From positions 11,222,001 to 11,286,000 of the forward strand of contig CM082588.2 of NCBI GenBank assembly GCA_040954595.2: 64,000 nt of DNA, in the 5' to 3' direction. The DNA is from Balanoglossus misakiensis. Taxonomy: Eukaryota; Hemichordata. Shown here in pieces: positions 47,873 to 58,984 of this stretch. The notes under the pieces were generated by a model that saw only the letters and a program-made list of their open reading frames with translations, ran no database searches and was not told the DNA's origin. Numbering within the stretch: position 1 is the first letter of the stretch; each line of letters starts with the position of its first letter. A program made the position numbers and the translations under genes.

Positions 47873-48585
47873 CATCAACTGAGTATCATGCAAATACTCT
47901 GTGCACAGTGGGTAAAGACACATTTGGTTTTTTAGGAGACTTTCATCAGTTGTAGTAAAATACAACGTGACTACACTATATACACCAATGAGAATGGCCA
48001 TGTAATTCAGAGAGTGCTTGATATTAAAACTGTTTCATAGTTGTGGCCTTTACTGATGATAATTAGGTTACCATAGATACAAGCCCAATGCAACATGACA
48101 GGGATAAACATATGCAAAGACAAGATTTAACCCCACCTCCATAATCAAAATACTACCACAGAGGGCGCTATACTATATGACCATCAACTGAGTATCATTC
48201 AAATACTCTGTGCACAGTGGGTAAAGACACATTTGGTTTTTTAGGAGACTTTCACCAGTTGCAGTAAAATACAACGTGACTACACTATATGCACCAATGA
48301 GAATGGCCGTGTAATTCAGAGTGCTTGATATTAAAACTGTTTCAAAGCTGTGGCCTTTACTGCTGATAATTAGGTTACCATAGATACAAGTGGAATGGAA
48401 CCGGACAGGGATAAACATACAAAGGCTAGGTTAACCCCCCCCCCAAATACTACCACAGAGGGCGCTATACTGATCATCAAGTCTGTACCATTGAAATAAA
48501 TCTGTGCAGAGTGGGTAAATTAGGCATTTGGTTCTTCAGATTTTCATAAGTTGCACTAAAATGCTATGTGGCCCACTACAAGGAC
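47869..48585 (+). repeat. ~300-bp tandem repeat, 2.3 units
   Basis: Units start TGACCATCAACTGAGTATCA at 47869 and 48178, with a third partial unit at 48471 (TGATCATCAAGTCTGTACC). Each full unit ends CTACCACAGAGGGCGCTATA. The satellite joins unit 1 inside the shared letters ATGAC. Confidence 0.9.
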
Positions 48586-49265
48586 AAATAAGTCAAAAAT
48601 GGCAAATTTGACGTTTACTTTGAGGTTCGCATGGGGCAAACGAGACAATACAAGAACACTGAAACTCAATTAGTGAAACACTAAAGTTGTACTTTATTTC
48701 TCTAACAAACTTAGAGAAAATTTACATGGCCATCTTTTTACTCAGAGACCTGATGTTGAATAGAAATGTGGTAGTGCAGGTCCACATGAGTGCCGTGTAC
48801 TAGCCTCTCTCTCTGCAAATCCATCCACAACTTGCATGCAGATAGTGGGAGTCTGATGTAAGCAACTACTGCAGTTACAGTCAGGACGTAAGTGGGATAA
48901 TTAAACAGCAGGGGATCATGCAATGCAAACACTTGAACTGGCCAGTAACGTTTGAATTGCTCATTTGCATACAGTTTTTCAACTTTTTTCACAACGAAAG
49001 TTAAGCAACTAGCAACCCATTTCTGACAATTATTTCACCCCAGGCACATTACTGGTACTATGAGTGTACTACATGTGATTTTTCATGAAGTTTTATCGAG
49101 AAGAATTTCTTTACTTCCACTGACAAAATTGTGATCACGAAATTCAAAGTGACCTTGAAGTTACAAAAAAAAAATATCAGCCATACCCACACAAAAATTA
49201 ACCCCCTCAGGTTTTAGAAACATTATTAAACTCCTCTATTCATAATTTTGACATGAATATATCCA
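48586..49265 (-). other. Mostly unassigned; 84-codon minus frame
   Basis: 48992-48738 on the minus strand encodes MKKVEKLYANEQFKRYWPVQ... to a stop, with a possible AATAAA about 45 bp downstream (48690-48697). The composition (Leu/Tyr/His-mixed) looks protein-like, but I recognise no family and see no clear acceptor. It could be a terminal exon or chance. Confidence 0.22.
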
Positions 49266-49617
49266 TGCCGAGAGTCAAGGACCACAATTTACTGTGCCAT
49301 AGGTCAGTCCTGAGAAGTCAGTCAGCGTGAATAGTGTATAGACTCCGTATGTAATATGCTAATGAGAGATAACGAGCGTTGAAAAGGAAGCCATTACGTC
49401 ATGGGTTAACATGCGTTGACCTACTTCAATGCATACACGGCATGGCAAACACGGCTGTACTCGTCGATGGCGAAGGCAATGTTTACACCGTCATTACTCC
49501 ACAACGGAGCGGCTCACACTATTATAATTTCACGGTAACTTAGTTCAATATCTTCCTAACCTACCCAATTTTTTTCAAGACAAGAAATCTTTGCCGAGAG
49601 TCAAGGACCACAATTTA
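49266..49617 (+). repeat. 26-bp direct repeats 326 bp apart
   Basis: TGCCGAGAGTCAAGGACCAC (plus AATTTA) at 49266-49291 recurs exactly at 49592-49617. The sequence between is not itself a repeat of anything seen here. Confidence 0.75.
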
Positions 49618-50122
49618 AACCAACATACCGAAACTGTCTTTCTCGGGAAAGCGTCGTTAAAACTTCACGAAAAATCATCCTATCATTGACTATGGTGTTT
49701 CATACACGTCTTAGAAAAATGGGTGCACTACGATCACTTGTAGTACCGAAAATCTCCGTTTGAAAATTTTTCGAACTGGCCGTAACTGCCACTCAGCGAC
49801 TTTCACATTCAAATAGATCTCTTTGATCTCACCGCCGTAATTACCCCACTTACGTCCTGACTGGTTAATACTTACAAAGTGTATTACCTCCAACACCCCA
49901 TGGACGGTATCATGTCATCACCAGTAGCTATAGGTTCTTTTAACACCTTGAGAGAAAAAAATGGATTGTTACTGATAGATTACAAAGCACTGACAATACA
50001 AGAGGGGGAGGGGTAAGGTTTGTTGAGAGCAGTTGTTTTTTGCTAAACATTAGTGAAAATATGAAATTATTGACATGTAGGATTTCAATTTTATGATGTA
50101 AGAGTATTTTATAATATCTCAC
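49618..50122. other. No recognised feature
   Basis: On the minus strand this is intron-side sequence downstream of the pseudo-exon at 50123-50294. Confidence 0.3.
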
Positions 50123-50294
50123 CGGGACTTCAGTTGTCGCTGTAGTATTTAACCCAAGTTTAACTGTGCCACCCACGTCCATGCATGGCAAGGTTTTCTC
50201 TCCCAAAAGTTTCAGTTTGGTATCCCAGTTACCATCAGTTGCACTTACTCCACGCCTTCTAAGTTGAATGCGATTTACCATCACAGGATTCATA
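50123..50294 (-). pseudogene. Decayed inverted copy of OB-fold exon B
   Basis: Minus strand, from acceptor CACCACAG to donor GTGAGATATT, matching the exon at 58760-58966: LLGEKTLPCMDVGGTVKLG and LNTTATTEV are shared with LWGEKTALPLDVGATVKLG and LNTTATTEV. It lacks about 36 nt in the middle, and the frame set by the acceptor is broken in the first half (readable residues come from a shifted frame). The splice sites are kept although the reading is lost, which points to a former exon in a duplicated, inverted gene segment. Confidence 0.75.
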
Positions 50295-50399
50295 CTGTGG
50301 TGCAAAGACAATTAAAAACATCGATTGTAAGTCATTTAGTAGTGATACCATTGTGACCAAACCTCGTTTTAAAATACATGTAATCTGTACTCGAAACTA

Positions 50400-51360
50400 T
50401 CATTTTTTTCTTTCTAGAATATTAGAACGCGCTCAAAAATAAAAATGCGACCTGTAAGCGAGTGCCGCGTTTCAATTGGTACTGACGATAATCACCGCCA
50501 CTCGGAGATAAAATCAACGTTTTTTTTTTTAATGCAAGTGAACACATGGAGGCGGCCATATTGAATTTAGGTTACATCCCAAGACATTCCGACTGGGCTT
50601 CAGGTGGATTCGGGAAAGGTCTCTAAAACATAATCGGTCATCCAATTTTGTATACTAAATTTCTAAAAATGTAGGACATGGGAGGTTAACATACCCACAA
50701 TGACTACACACAAAAAAGGGCCCAGGCGTTTCGGGGTGCGATTGTTACGTACCTTAGCTCCATCATCTGCAACCATGCAGCCAAGGAGTGGCAGTGAAAT
50801 TGTGCCTCATTGAGGATACAGTCTAGATCCGGAATTCAGCCAACGGCAAACTGTTTAGCGTGCCTTGTATGCACCAGGATGGCAACGTTCTGGAACTTAA
50901 ATTCTGGAAAGAAAATCCGAAATAGCTGAACAGATAACAGAAGAGAGAATACATACAGCTCCGCAACTTTTCCACTGGAAGATATAATACCATTTGCCTC
51001 TATGATAGAGCAAAGGTATGTTATAATCGCACCCCGAAACTTATGGGCCTTTTTTTGCCGTAGTCATTTCGGGTATCTTAACCTCCCATCTTCTGCATTT
51101 TTAGAAATTTACTCTACAAAATTGAATGACCCATTACATTTTAGAGACCTTTCCCGAATTCAACCGAAGCCTAATCGGAAGGTCTTCGGATGTAATCCAA
51201 TATGGCAGCCTCCATGCGATCACGTACATTGAAAATCCATTGATTTCATCGCCGATTACCGATGTTTATCGTCAATACCGATTCAAACGCGGCACTCGTT
51301 TACAAGTCGCATTTATTTTTGATCGCGTTCCAATATTTTAAACAAACTAGATTACTGATA
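50400..51360. repeat. Inverted-repeat arms around a decayed exon copy
   Basis: About 50400-50780 is the inverted, diverged copy of about 51000-51360 (shared words: GCGACTTGTAAACGAGTGCC-like, ACGATAA, GGAGGC.GCCATATTG, TTCGGGAAAGGTCTCTAAAA, GGAGGTTAA and GGGTGCGATTGTTACGTACC-like). The same intronic sequence appears a third time, directly, at 58325-58575. Confidence 0.75.
50778..51000 (+). pseudogene. Decayed copy of OB-fold N-terminal exon
   Basis: Closely matches 58180-58325 (GGAATTC.GCCAACGG, CTGTTTAGCGTGCCTTGTAT, GGATGGCAACGTTCTGGAAC, TTTTCCACTGGAAGA), but carries an in-frame TAG in the second third and a ~70-bp insertion at about 50897-50965. It lies in the loop between the inverted arms. 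Confidence 0.75.
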
Positions 51361-51466
51361 AAAATGCTCAAAATTTTTCTTCCAAATGCCACCTTTACGG
51401 ATTCAGTCACACAACTTACAGACTACGCCAAACTTTTTCCAGATCATACCTTGCGGGCGAAAAGCG

Positions 51467-51583
51467 ATGGATATACCTGAAAAATTTGTAACAGAATTGT
51501 ATCATCCGCCACAAATAATGATATCAGAAGTCGAGATATCTCCACAGAAGAAGAGGGTGTGCGTTGTAGGAAAAGTCCATGAT
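51467..51583 (+). CDS. OB-fold protein, exon A
   Basis: ATG at 51467, MDIPEKFVTELYHPPQIMIS, then EVEISPQKKRVCVVGKVHD to a GTGAGT donor at 51584. The end of this exon is the first beta strands of an RPA-like OB fold (V.ISP.KKRVCVVGKV). The exon ends in phase 0, and exon B at 58760 starts in the matching phase, so ...GKVHD continues YESVTHTSN...RRKLTITDG. A longer upstream frame exists and the true 5' boundary is uncertain (possible acceptor TTTTTCCAG at about 51443). Role by family: binding single-stranded DNA or nucleic acid. Related animal proteins are multi-copy and often near transposons, from general recollection only. Confidence 0.55.
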
Positions 51584-51727
51584 GTGAGTACTGTCAAATG
51601 TTGCACAAATAGCCGTTAAACCTGAAATATAGATTGAAAGTGGATATTGTTTTACACAATTTTTGAACATTGAAGTAAAGTATTAGAATGATGGAATCCG
51701 ATAAAAAAAGTGAGTTGGTAATTTCGG

Positions 51728-53790
51728 CATCCGACTTCGTTATTAAAAATGGAAAGGTTTGCGATTCGGTTCAAGTAGTATTTGCAAGTTTGAAAGGAAA
51801 TATTTCATTGAAGTACAGTGGCAACTACTGCATTATTGAGAATCTTTGAAATGTTGATGAACGGAGACTTATAATAGAATAAATGAAAACCTACCTTTAA
51901 CGGTGTTAGGGTTACTACACCTGACAGACCGCTGGTCTGCGTCCGACCGATTCTGAGCTCCTAGCTCTCGTGGAGACATGCGGAGGTACAGCGGGTTAAC
52001 GGTTAGGAAGTGTTGATGAAAGGAATGATTAATTACATAGGCCAATCAGGATCCTGGAGTTAGATATTCGAGTGAAATGGTGGAAAAACGGGAATGCCGA
52101 TTGGTTCAATTTAACCGGAGGGAAATTGCTACATTATATGACGTCAGTTGCGAACGATAATGCATATATTAAGCTAAGGTTGAATCCGGTTTTTCCATCA
52201 AGCACAAGCATATTTCAGTCATAAAAAAAACGAAGAGAATAACACTAAAAAAATATTTCCTTTTTAAAAACTTCACTATAGCATTATTATAATGATGTAC
52301 GTCGTACATAAAATGATACACGTGACATCGACTTGTTCAGAGTTTTAAAACAGGTAGAGAGTGCCCATGGGTAACCCGAAAACACACAAACCGGGTAAAA
52401 AATGAAAGTCCTGCGAAGGCCAGGAGTATACACTGAAAAATTACAATAAATCTAGTACAAAAGTTTGTATCCTCACGAATAATTAACTCTGATTGCATAA
52501 GTTTATTTCCGTCTCATTACCTTCTGAAAGCAAATCACTCACTTGCCGGTAAAAGTTGAGTAAAATACTACATCTAAACTGCATAGCGATGGCGGCCCAT
52601 AAAAATAATTGCCCAGTGTCCCACTCGCAATGCACAACTTTTTAGGCCAAGTGCTAATGATATTCGAATTTTCGAAGGTTACGCAATATACACATACATG
52701 TATAAATATTAATTTATGAACAATTTCCAGTGTTCACGCTGGGATTTCTTTCGTTCTAGTTTACTCGTTATATAATGTACCAATTCCCTCCGGTAAGTTG
52801 AGCCGATTCCCATCACTTTGAGCCAATCGATATTCATGGTTTTTCAGCATTTCAGTCGACTATATTTACACCTGTTGCATGTCTTTGCAGTTTTTGACTT
52901 GACGCTTACAACCGAGTCGCACCACACGCAGTACTATCTTGTTGTCTTCATGTTTAGTTGTTGTTTTGCGCACACTATTTGCACAAAAATATCTGCTCGT
53001 TTTGTTATCAACGATCGAGTATATGTTAGGAAGTCCGACATAGAGAACTTTGTTCTAAATATTCAATGCCCCACAAATGATATACTAGACTGCTCGACAC
53101 AACACACCCCAGCCATACTCCATTAGTACACGCCACAAACACCGTATTTATACAGCCTGAGGGATTTCAGCTTCGAACTTATTGCCCAATCATATTCGAC
53201 TATTTCCAACCAATCCCCTTCTGACTAATTGACCAATCACACGCTTCGAGCATAATTTCCAAAAAAGGGAAAACTAACGAATTTGCTACATCTTTCCGGT
53301 TTCATCTTCAACAGTTTCTAACATTTTTTTGGACCCCCCCCCCCTCGATAAACACCCATACTCAAAGGGTAACTTCATTTAATTGTCAGTAAATAAAATC
53401 AATTCACAGTCTTATTACATGTACTATTTATAATATACTCAAATTTCCACTACAAAATATCTGTATATGTGCGTTAAATTCTGAAATCTTTCCACCCAAA
53501 CCTCTAGTTATGCAAATTTAAATTGCTGTCTGTTGCGTTCGCCTACGGTTTCTCATTTTCGGACATTCGAATCTAACTCCTGATTGGCCTATAAACTTAT
53601 TTCTTTCATCAACACTTTCTAACCGTTAACCCGCTGTACCTCCGCATGTCTCCACAAGAGCTAGGAGCTCAGAATCGGATGAACGAGACAAGCGGTCTCT
53701 CACGTTTAGTAACCGTAACACCGTTAAAGGTAGGTTTTCATTGATTCTAATAAGTCTCCGTTCATCAACATTTCAAAAATTCTCCATAAC
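51728..53790 (+). repeat. 2.06-kb unit 1
   Basis: Starts CATCCGACTTCGTTATTAAA. It contains its own inverted arms of roughly 200 bp (about 51835-52090 and 53560-53780; landmarks GTTGATGAACGGAGACTTAT, ACCTACCTTTAACGGTGTTA, GCTCCTAGCTCT.GTGGAGAC, GTTAACGGTTAG). The left border differs slightly from units 2 and 3. An open frame with ATG at 52836 (MVFQHFSRLYLHLLHVF) ends at 53126, about 96 codons, with no recognised domain. Confidence 0.92.
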
Positions 53791-55855
53791 CATCCGACTT
53801 CGTTATTAAAAATGGAAAGATTTGCGATTTGAGATTCGGTTACCATTTGCAAGTTTGAAAGGAAATATTTCATTGAAGTACAGTGGCAACTACTGCATTA
53901 TTGAGAATCTTTGAAATGTTGATGAACGGAGACTTATAATAGAATAAATGAAAACCTACCTTTAACGGTGTTAGGGTTACTACACCTGACAGACCGCTGG
54001 TCTGCGTCCGACCGATTCTGAGCTCCTAGCTCTTGTGGAGACATGCGGAGGTACAGCGGGTTAACGGTTAGGAAGTGTTGATGAAAGGAATGATTAATTA
54101 CATAGGCCAATCAGGATCCTGGAGTTAGATATTCGAGTGAAATGGTGGAAAAACTGGAATGCCGATTGGTTCAATTTAACCGGAGGGAAATTGCTACATT
54201 ATATGACGTCAGTTGCGAACGATAATGCATATATTAAGCTAAGGTTGAATCCGGTTTTTCCATCAAGCACAAGCATATTTCAGTCATAAAAAAACGAAGA
54301 GAATAACACTAAAAAAATATTTCCTTTTTAAAAACTTCACTATAGCATTATTATAATGATGTACGTCGTACATAAAATGATACACGTGACATCGACTTGT
54401 TCAGAGTTTTAAAACAGGTAGAGAGTGCCCATGGGTAACCCGAAAACACACAAACCGGGTAAAAAATGAAAGTCCTGCGAAGGCCAGGAGTATACACTGA
54501 AAAATTACAATAAATCTAGTACAAAAGTTTGTATCCTCACGAATAATTAACTCTGATTGCATAAGTTTATTTCCGTCTCATTACCTTCTGAAAGCAAATC
54601 ACTCACTTGCCGGTAAAAGTTGAGTAAAATACTACATCTAAACTGCATAGCGTTGGCGGCCCATAAAAATAATTGCCCAGTGTCCCACTCGCAATGCACA
54701 ACTTTTTAGGCCAAGTGCTAATGATATTCGAATTTTCGAAGGTTACGCAATATACACATACATGTATAAATATTAATTTATGAACAATTTCCAGTGTTCA
54801 CGCTGGGATTTCTTTCGTTCTAGTTTACTCGTTATATAATGTACCAATTCCCTCCGGTAAGTTGAGCCGATTCCCATCACTTTGAGCCAATCGATATTCA
54901 TGGTTTTTCAGCATTTCAGTCGACTATATTTACACCTGTTGCATGTCTTTGCAGTTTTTGACTTGACGCTTACAACCGAGTCGCACCGCACGCAGTACTA
55001 TCTTGTTGTCTTCATGTTTAGTTGTTGTTTTGCGCACACTATTTGCACAAAAATATCTGCTCGTTTTGTTATCAACGATCGAGTATATGTTAGGAAGTCC
55101 GACATAGAGAACTTTGTTCTAAATATTCAATGCCCCACAAATGATATACTAGACTGCTCGACACAACACACCCCAGCCATACTCCATTAGTACACGCCAC
55201 AAACACCGTATTTATACAGCCTGAGGGATTTCAGCTTCGAACTTATTGCCCAATCATATTCGACTATTTCCAACCAATCCCCTTCTGACTAATTGACCAA
55301 TCACACGCTTCGAGCATAATTTCCAAAAAAGGGAAAACTAACGAATTTGCTACATCTTTCCGGTTTCATCTTCAACAGTTTCTAACATTTTTTTGGACCC
55401 CCCCCCCTCTCGATAAACACCCATACTCAAAGGGTAACTTCATTTAATTGTCAGTAAATAAAATCAATTCACAGTCTTATTACATGTACTATTTATAATA
55501 TACTCAAATTTCCACTACAAAATATCTGTATATGTGCGTTAAATTCTGAAATCTTTCCACCCAAACCTCTAGTTATGCAAATTTAAATTGCTGTCTGTTG
55601 CGTTCGCCTACGGTTTCTCATTTTCGGACATTCGAATCTAACTCCTGATTGGCCTATAAACTTATTTCTTTCATCAACACTTTCTAACCGTTAACCCGCT
55701 GTACCTCCGCATGTCTCCACAAGAGCTAGGAGCTCAGAATCGGATGAACGAGACAAGCGGTCTCTCACGTTTAGTAACCGTAACACCGTTAAAGGTAGGT
55801 TTTCATTGATTCTAATAAGTCTCCGTTCATCAACATTTCAAAAATTCTCCATAAC
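53791..55855 (+). repeat. 2.06-kb unit 2
   Basis: 2,065 bp, nearly identical to unit 3. Differences from unit 1 include CTCTTG for CTCTCG in the left arm, CATAGCGTTGG for CATAGCGATGG and one residue in the ~96-codon frame (R for H). Confidence 0.95.
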
Positions 55856-57920
55856 CATCCGACTTCGTTATTAAAAATGGAAAGATTTGCGATTTGAGAT
55901 TCGGTTACCATTTGCAAGTTTGAAAGGAAATATTTCATTGAAGTACAGTGGCAACTACTGCATTATTGAGAATCTTTGAAATGTTGATGAACGGAGACTT
56001 ATAATAGAATAAATGAAAACCTACCTTTAACGGTGTTAGGGTTACTACACCTGACAGACCGCTGGTCTGCGTCCGACCGATTCTGAGCTCCTAGCTCTTG
56101 TGGAGACATGCGGAGGTACAGCGGGTTAACGGTTAGGAAGTGTTGATGAAAGGAATGATTAATTACATAGGCCAATCAGGATCCTGGAGTTAGATATTCG
56201 AGTGAAATGGTGGAAAAACTGGAATGCCGATTGGTTCAATTTAACCGGAGGGAAATTGCTACATTATATGACGTCAGTTGCGAACGATAATGCATATATT
56301 AAGCTAAGGTTGAATCCGGTTTTTCCATCAAGCACAAGCATATTTCAGTCATAAAAAAAACGAAGAGAATAACACTAAAAAAATATTTCCTTTTTAAAAA
56401 CTTCACTATAGCATTATTATAATGATGTACGTCGTACATAAAATGATACACGTGACATCGACTTGTTCAGAGTTTTAAAACAGGTAGAGAGTGCCCATGG
56501 GTAACCCGAAAACACACAAACCGGGTAAAAAATGAAAGTCCTGCGAAGGCCAGGAGTATACACTGAAAAATTACAATAAATCTAGTACAAAAGTTTGTAT
56601 TCTCACGAATAATTAACTCTGATTGCATAAGTTTATTTCCGTCTCATTACCTTCTGAAAGCAAATCACTCACTTGCCGGTAAACGTTGAGTAAAATACTA
56701 CATCTAAACTGCATAGCGATGGCGGCCCATAAAAATAATTGCCCAGTGTCCCACTCGCAATGCACAACTTTTTAGGCCAAGTGCTAATGATATTCGAATT
56801 TTCGAAGGTTACGCAATATACACATACATGTATAAATATTAATTTATGAACAATTTCCAGTGTTCACGCTGGGATTTCTTTCGTTCTAGTTTACTCGTTA
56901 TATAATGTACCAATTCCCTCCGGTAAGTTGAGCCGATTCCCATCACTTTGAGCCAATCGATATTCATGGTTTTTCAGCATTTCAGTCGACTATATTTACA
57001 CCTGTTGCATGTCTTTGCAGTTTTTGACTTGACGCTTACAACCGAGTCGCACCGCACGCAGTACTATCTTGTTGTCTTCATGTTTAGTTGTTGTTTTGCG
57101 CACACTATTTGCACAAAAATATCTGCTCGTTTTGTTATCAACGATCGAGTATATGTTAGGAAGTCCGACATAGAGAACTTTGTTCTAAATATTCAATGCC
57201 CCACAAATGATATACTAGACTGCTCGACACAACACACCCCAGCCATACTCCATTAGTACACGCCACAAATACCGTATTTATACAGCCTGAGGGATTTCAG
57301 CTTCGAACTTATTGCCCAATCATATTCGACTATTTCCAACCAATCCCCTTCTGACTAATTGACCAATCACACGCTTCGAGCATAATTTCCAAAAAAGGGA
57401 AAACTAACGAATTTGCTACATCTTTCCGGTTTCATCTTCAACAGTTTCTAACATTTTTTTGGACCCCCCCCCCTCGATAAACACCCATACTCAAAGGGTA
57501 ACTTCATTTAATTGTCAGTAAATAAAATCAATTCAGAGTCCTATTACATGTACTATTTATAATATACTCAAATTTCCACTACAAAATATCTGTATATGTG
57601 CGTTAAATTCTGAAATCTTTCCACCCAAACCTCTAGTTATGCAAATTTAAATTGCTGTCTGTTGCGTTCGCCTACGGTTTCTCATTTTCGGACATTCGAA
57701 TCTAACTCCTGATTGGCCTATAAACTTATTTCTTTCATCAACACTTTCTAACCGTTAACCCGCTGTACCTCCGCATGTCTCCACAAGAGCTAGGAGCTCA
57801 GAATCGGATGAACGAGACAAGCGGTCTCTCACGTTTAGTAACCGTAACACCGTTAAAGGTAGGTTTTCATTGATTCTAATAAGTCTCCGTTCATCAACAT
57901 TTCAAAAATTCTCCATAACC
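55856..57920 (+). repeat. 2.06-kb unit 3
   Basis: 2,065 bp. Its right arm runs on without break into the outer right inverted repeat (CCAGTAGTTGCCACTGTGCTT), unlike units 1 and 2, which join the next CATCCGAC. Confidence 0.95.
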
Positions 57921-58143
57921 CAGTAGTTGCCACTGTGCTTCAATGAAATATTTCCTTTCAAACTTGCAAATGGTAACCGAATCTCAAATCGCAAATCTTT
58001 CCATTTTTAATAACGAAGTCGGATGCCGCAATCACCAACTCACTTTTTTATCGGACTCCATCATTCTAATACTTTACTTCAATGTTCAAAAATTGTGTAA
58101 AACAATATCCACTCTCAATCTATTTTTCAGGTTTAACGGCGTT

Positions 58144-58311
58144 ATGGCATCCCCGGCTCCCGGTCCCTCATCCCCAACCAGCCAAGGCGTGGCACTGAAA
58201 TTGCGCCTCATGGAGGATGTCGAGATCCGGAATTCCGCCAACGGGAAACTGTTTAGCGTGCCTTGTATGCAGCAGGATGGCAACGTTCTGGAACTTTTCC
58301 ACTGGAAGAGA
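58144..58311 (+). CDS. OB-fold protein, N-terminal exon copy
   Basis: MASPAPGPSSPTSQGVALKL, then RLMEDVEIRNSANGKLFSVP and CMQQDGNVLELFHWKR before a stop at 58312-58314 unless spliced. The pattern (VALKLRLMEDVEIRNS.NGK.FSV.C.QQDGN) is the first OB-type domain of the protein whose second domain is encoded by exons A and B. An acceptor-like TTTTTCAG stands 12 bp before the ATG, inside the outer inverted repeat. The decayed copy at 50778 shows this exon was duplicated. It is unclear whether it is spliced to exon B or is a stranded duplicate, because an exon-A equivalent is missing downstream of it. Confidence 0.45.
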
Positions 58312-58324
58312 TAATACCATTTGC

Positions 58325-58575
58325 CTCTATGATAGAGCAAAGGTACGTTATAATCGCACCCCGTAACTTATGGGCCTGACTTTTTTTTTGCCGTAGTCAT
58401 TTTGGGTATCTTAACCTCCCATCTTCTACATTTTTAGAAATTTACTCTACAAAATTGAATGACCCATTACATTTTAGAGACCTTTCCCGAATTCAACCGA
58501 AGCCCAATGGGAAGGTCTTCGGATGTAATCCAATATGGCAGCCTCCATGCGATCACGTACATTGAAAATCCATTT
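58325..58575 (+). repeat. Third copy of the OB-gene intron sequence
   Basis: Directly matches 51003-51236 (GATAGAGCAAAGGTA.GTTAT, TTTAGAAATTTACTCTAC, CGGATGTAATCCAATATGGC) up to GAAAATCCATT, then diverges. Confidence 0.85.
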
Positions 58576-58759
58576 ATATGATACAACCATGCCTTGTCAA
58601 CTCACCTCGGGTCAAAATTACTGCCATCGATTCATCATTTTGCAGTTCAAATTTTAAAAAGCAACTGACAAAAAACAACCACTCTTGCACTATTTCTCCA
58701 CAACATTTACTACTCGTAATTATTAACATTCAATGTTTTCCATTTTATTTCCACTACAG

Positions 58760-58966
58760 TATGAATCAGTGACACATACATCGAATTCTACAAAGAGACG
58801 TAAACTGACCATAACTGATGGCACAAGAGATGCTGAAGTCAACCTTTGGGGTGAGAAAACAGCGCTGCCACTGGATGTAGGTGCCACAGTTAAACTAGGC
58901 CCATTGGTTATCAACAGATATAAAACATCGTCCACATTAAATACAACAGCGACAACTGAAGTGGAG
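58760..58966 (+). CDS. OB-fold protein, exon B
   Basis: 207 nt, 69 residues, bounded by acceptor TTTCCACTACAG and donor GTGAGACAT. Encodes RRKLTITDGTRDAEVNLWGE, KTALPLDVGATVKLGPLVIN and RYKTSSTLNTTATTEVEV. The L.I.DGT...VNLWGE and L.TT...EVE patterns are those of an RPA-type OB fold (DNA-binding strands). Phase agrees with exon A (51467-51583). Seventeen bases past the donor match the intron of the inverted copy at 50122, so the splice site is conserved in both. Beyond about 58985 the sequence changes to unrelated GC-richer DNA, so the 3' part of this gene is probably displaced or lost. Confidence 0.65.
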
Positions 58967-58984
58967 GTGAGACATAAAATACTG

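Larger units (their letters stand above)
51612..58139. mobile_element. Inverted-repeat-bounded block of three tandem 2.06-kb units
   Basis: 51612-51880 is the inverted copy of about 57870-58139. The match starts sharply at GCCGTTAAACCTG on the left and ends sharply at CAGGTTTAACGGC on the right, through TGGAATCCGATAAAAAAGTG and CATCCGACTTCGTTATTAAA. Between lie three head-to-tail units. No flanking target duplication was seen. The left end falls 29 bp after exon A, the right end 4 bp before the ATG of the N-terminal OB exon copy. No transposase. I infer a non-autonomous transposon that multiplied in tandem, or a rearranged amplicon. Confidence 0.8.

Noticed and set aside
48155-48175. CTCF-like word CCACAGAGGGCGCTA in each ~300-bp unit
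   Set aside because: It lacks one base relative to the usual CTCF core. Similar GGCGCTATA words occur at ends of unrelated repeats, including the Gypsy LTR.
48888-49862. 19-bp inverted pair (CAGTCAGGACGTAAGTGGG and its complement)
   Set aside because: Isolated match without continuing arms; not enough to define an element.
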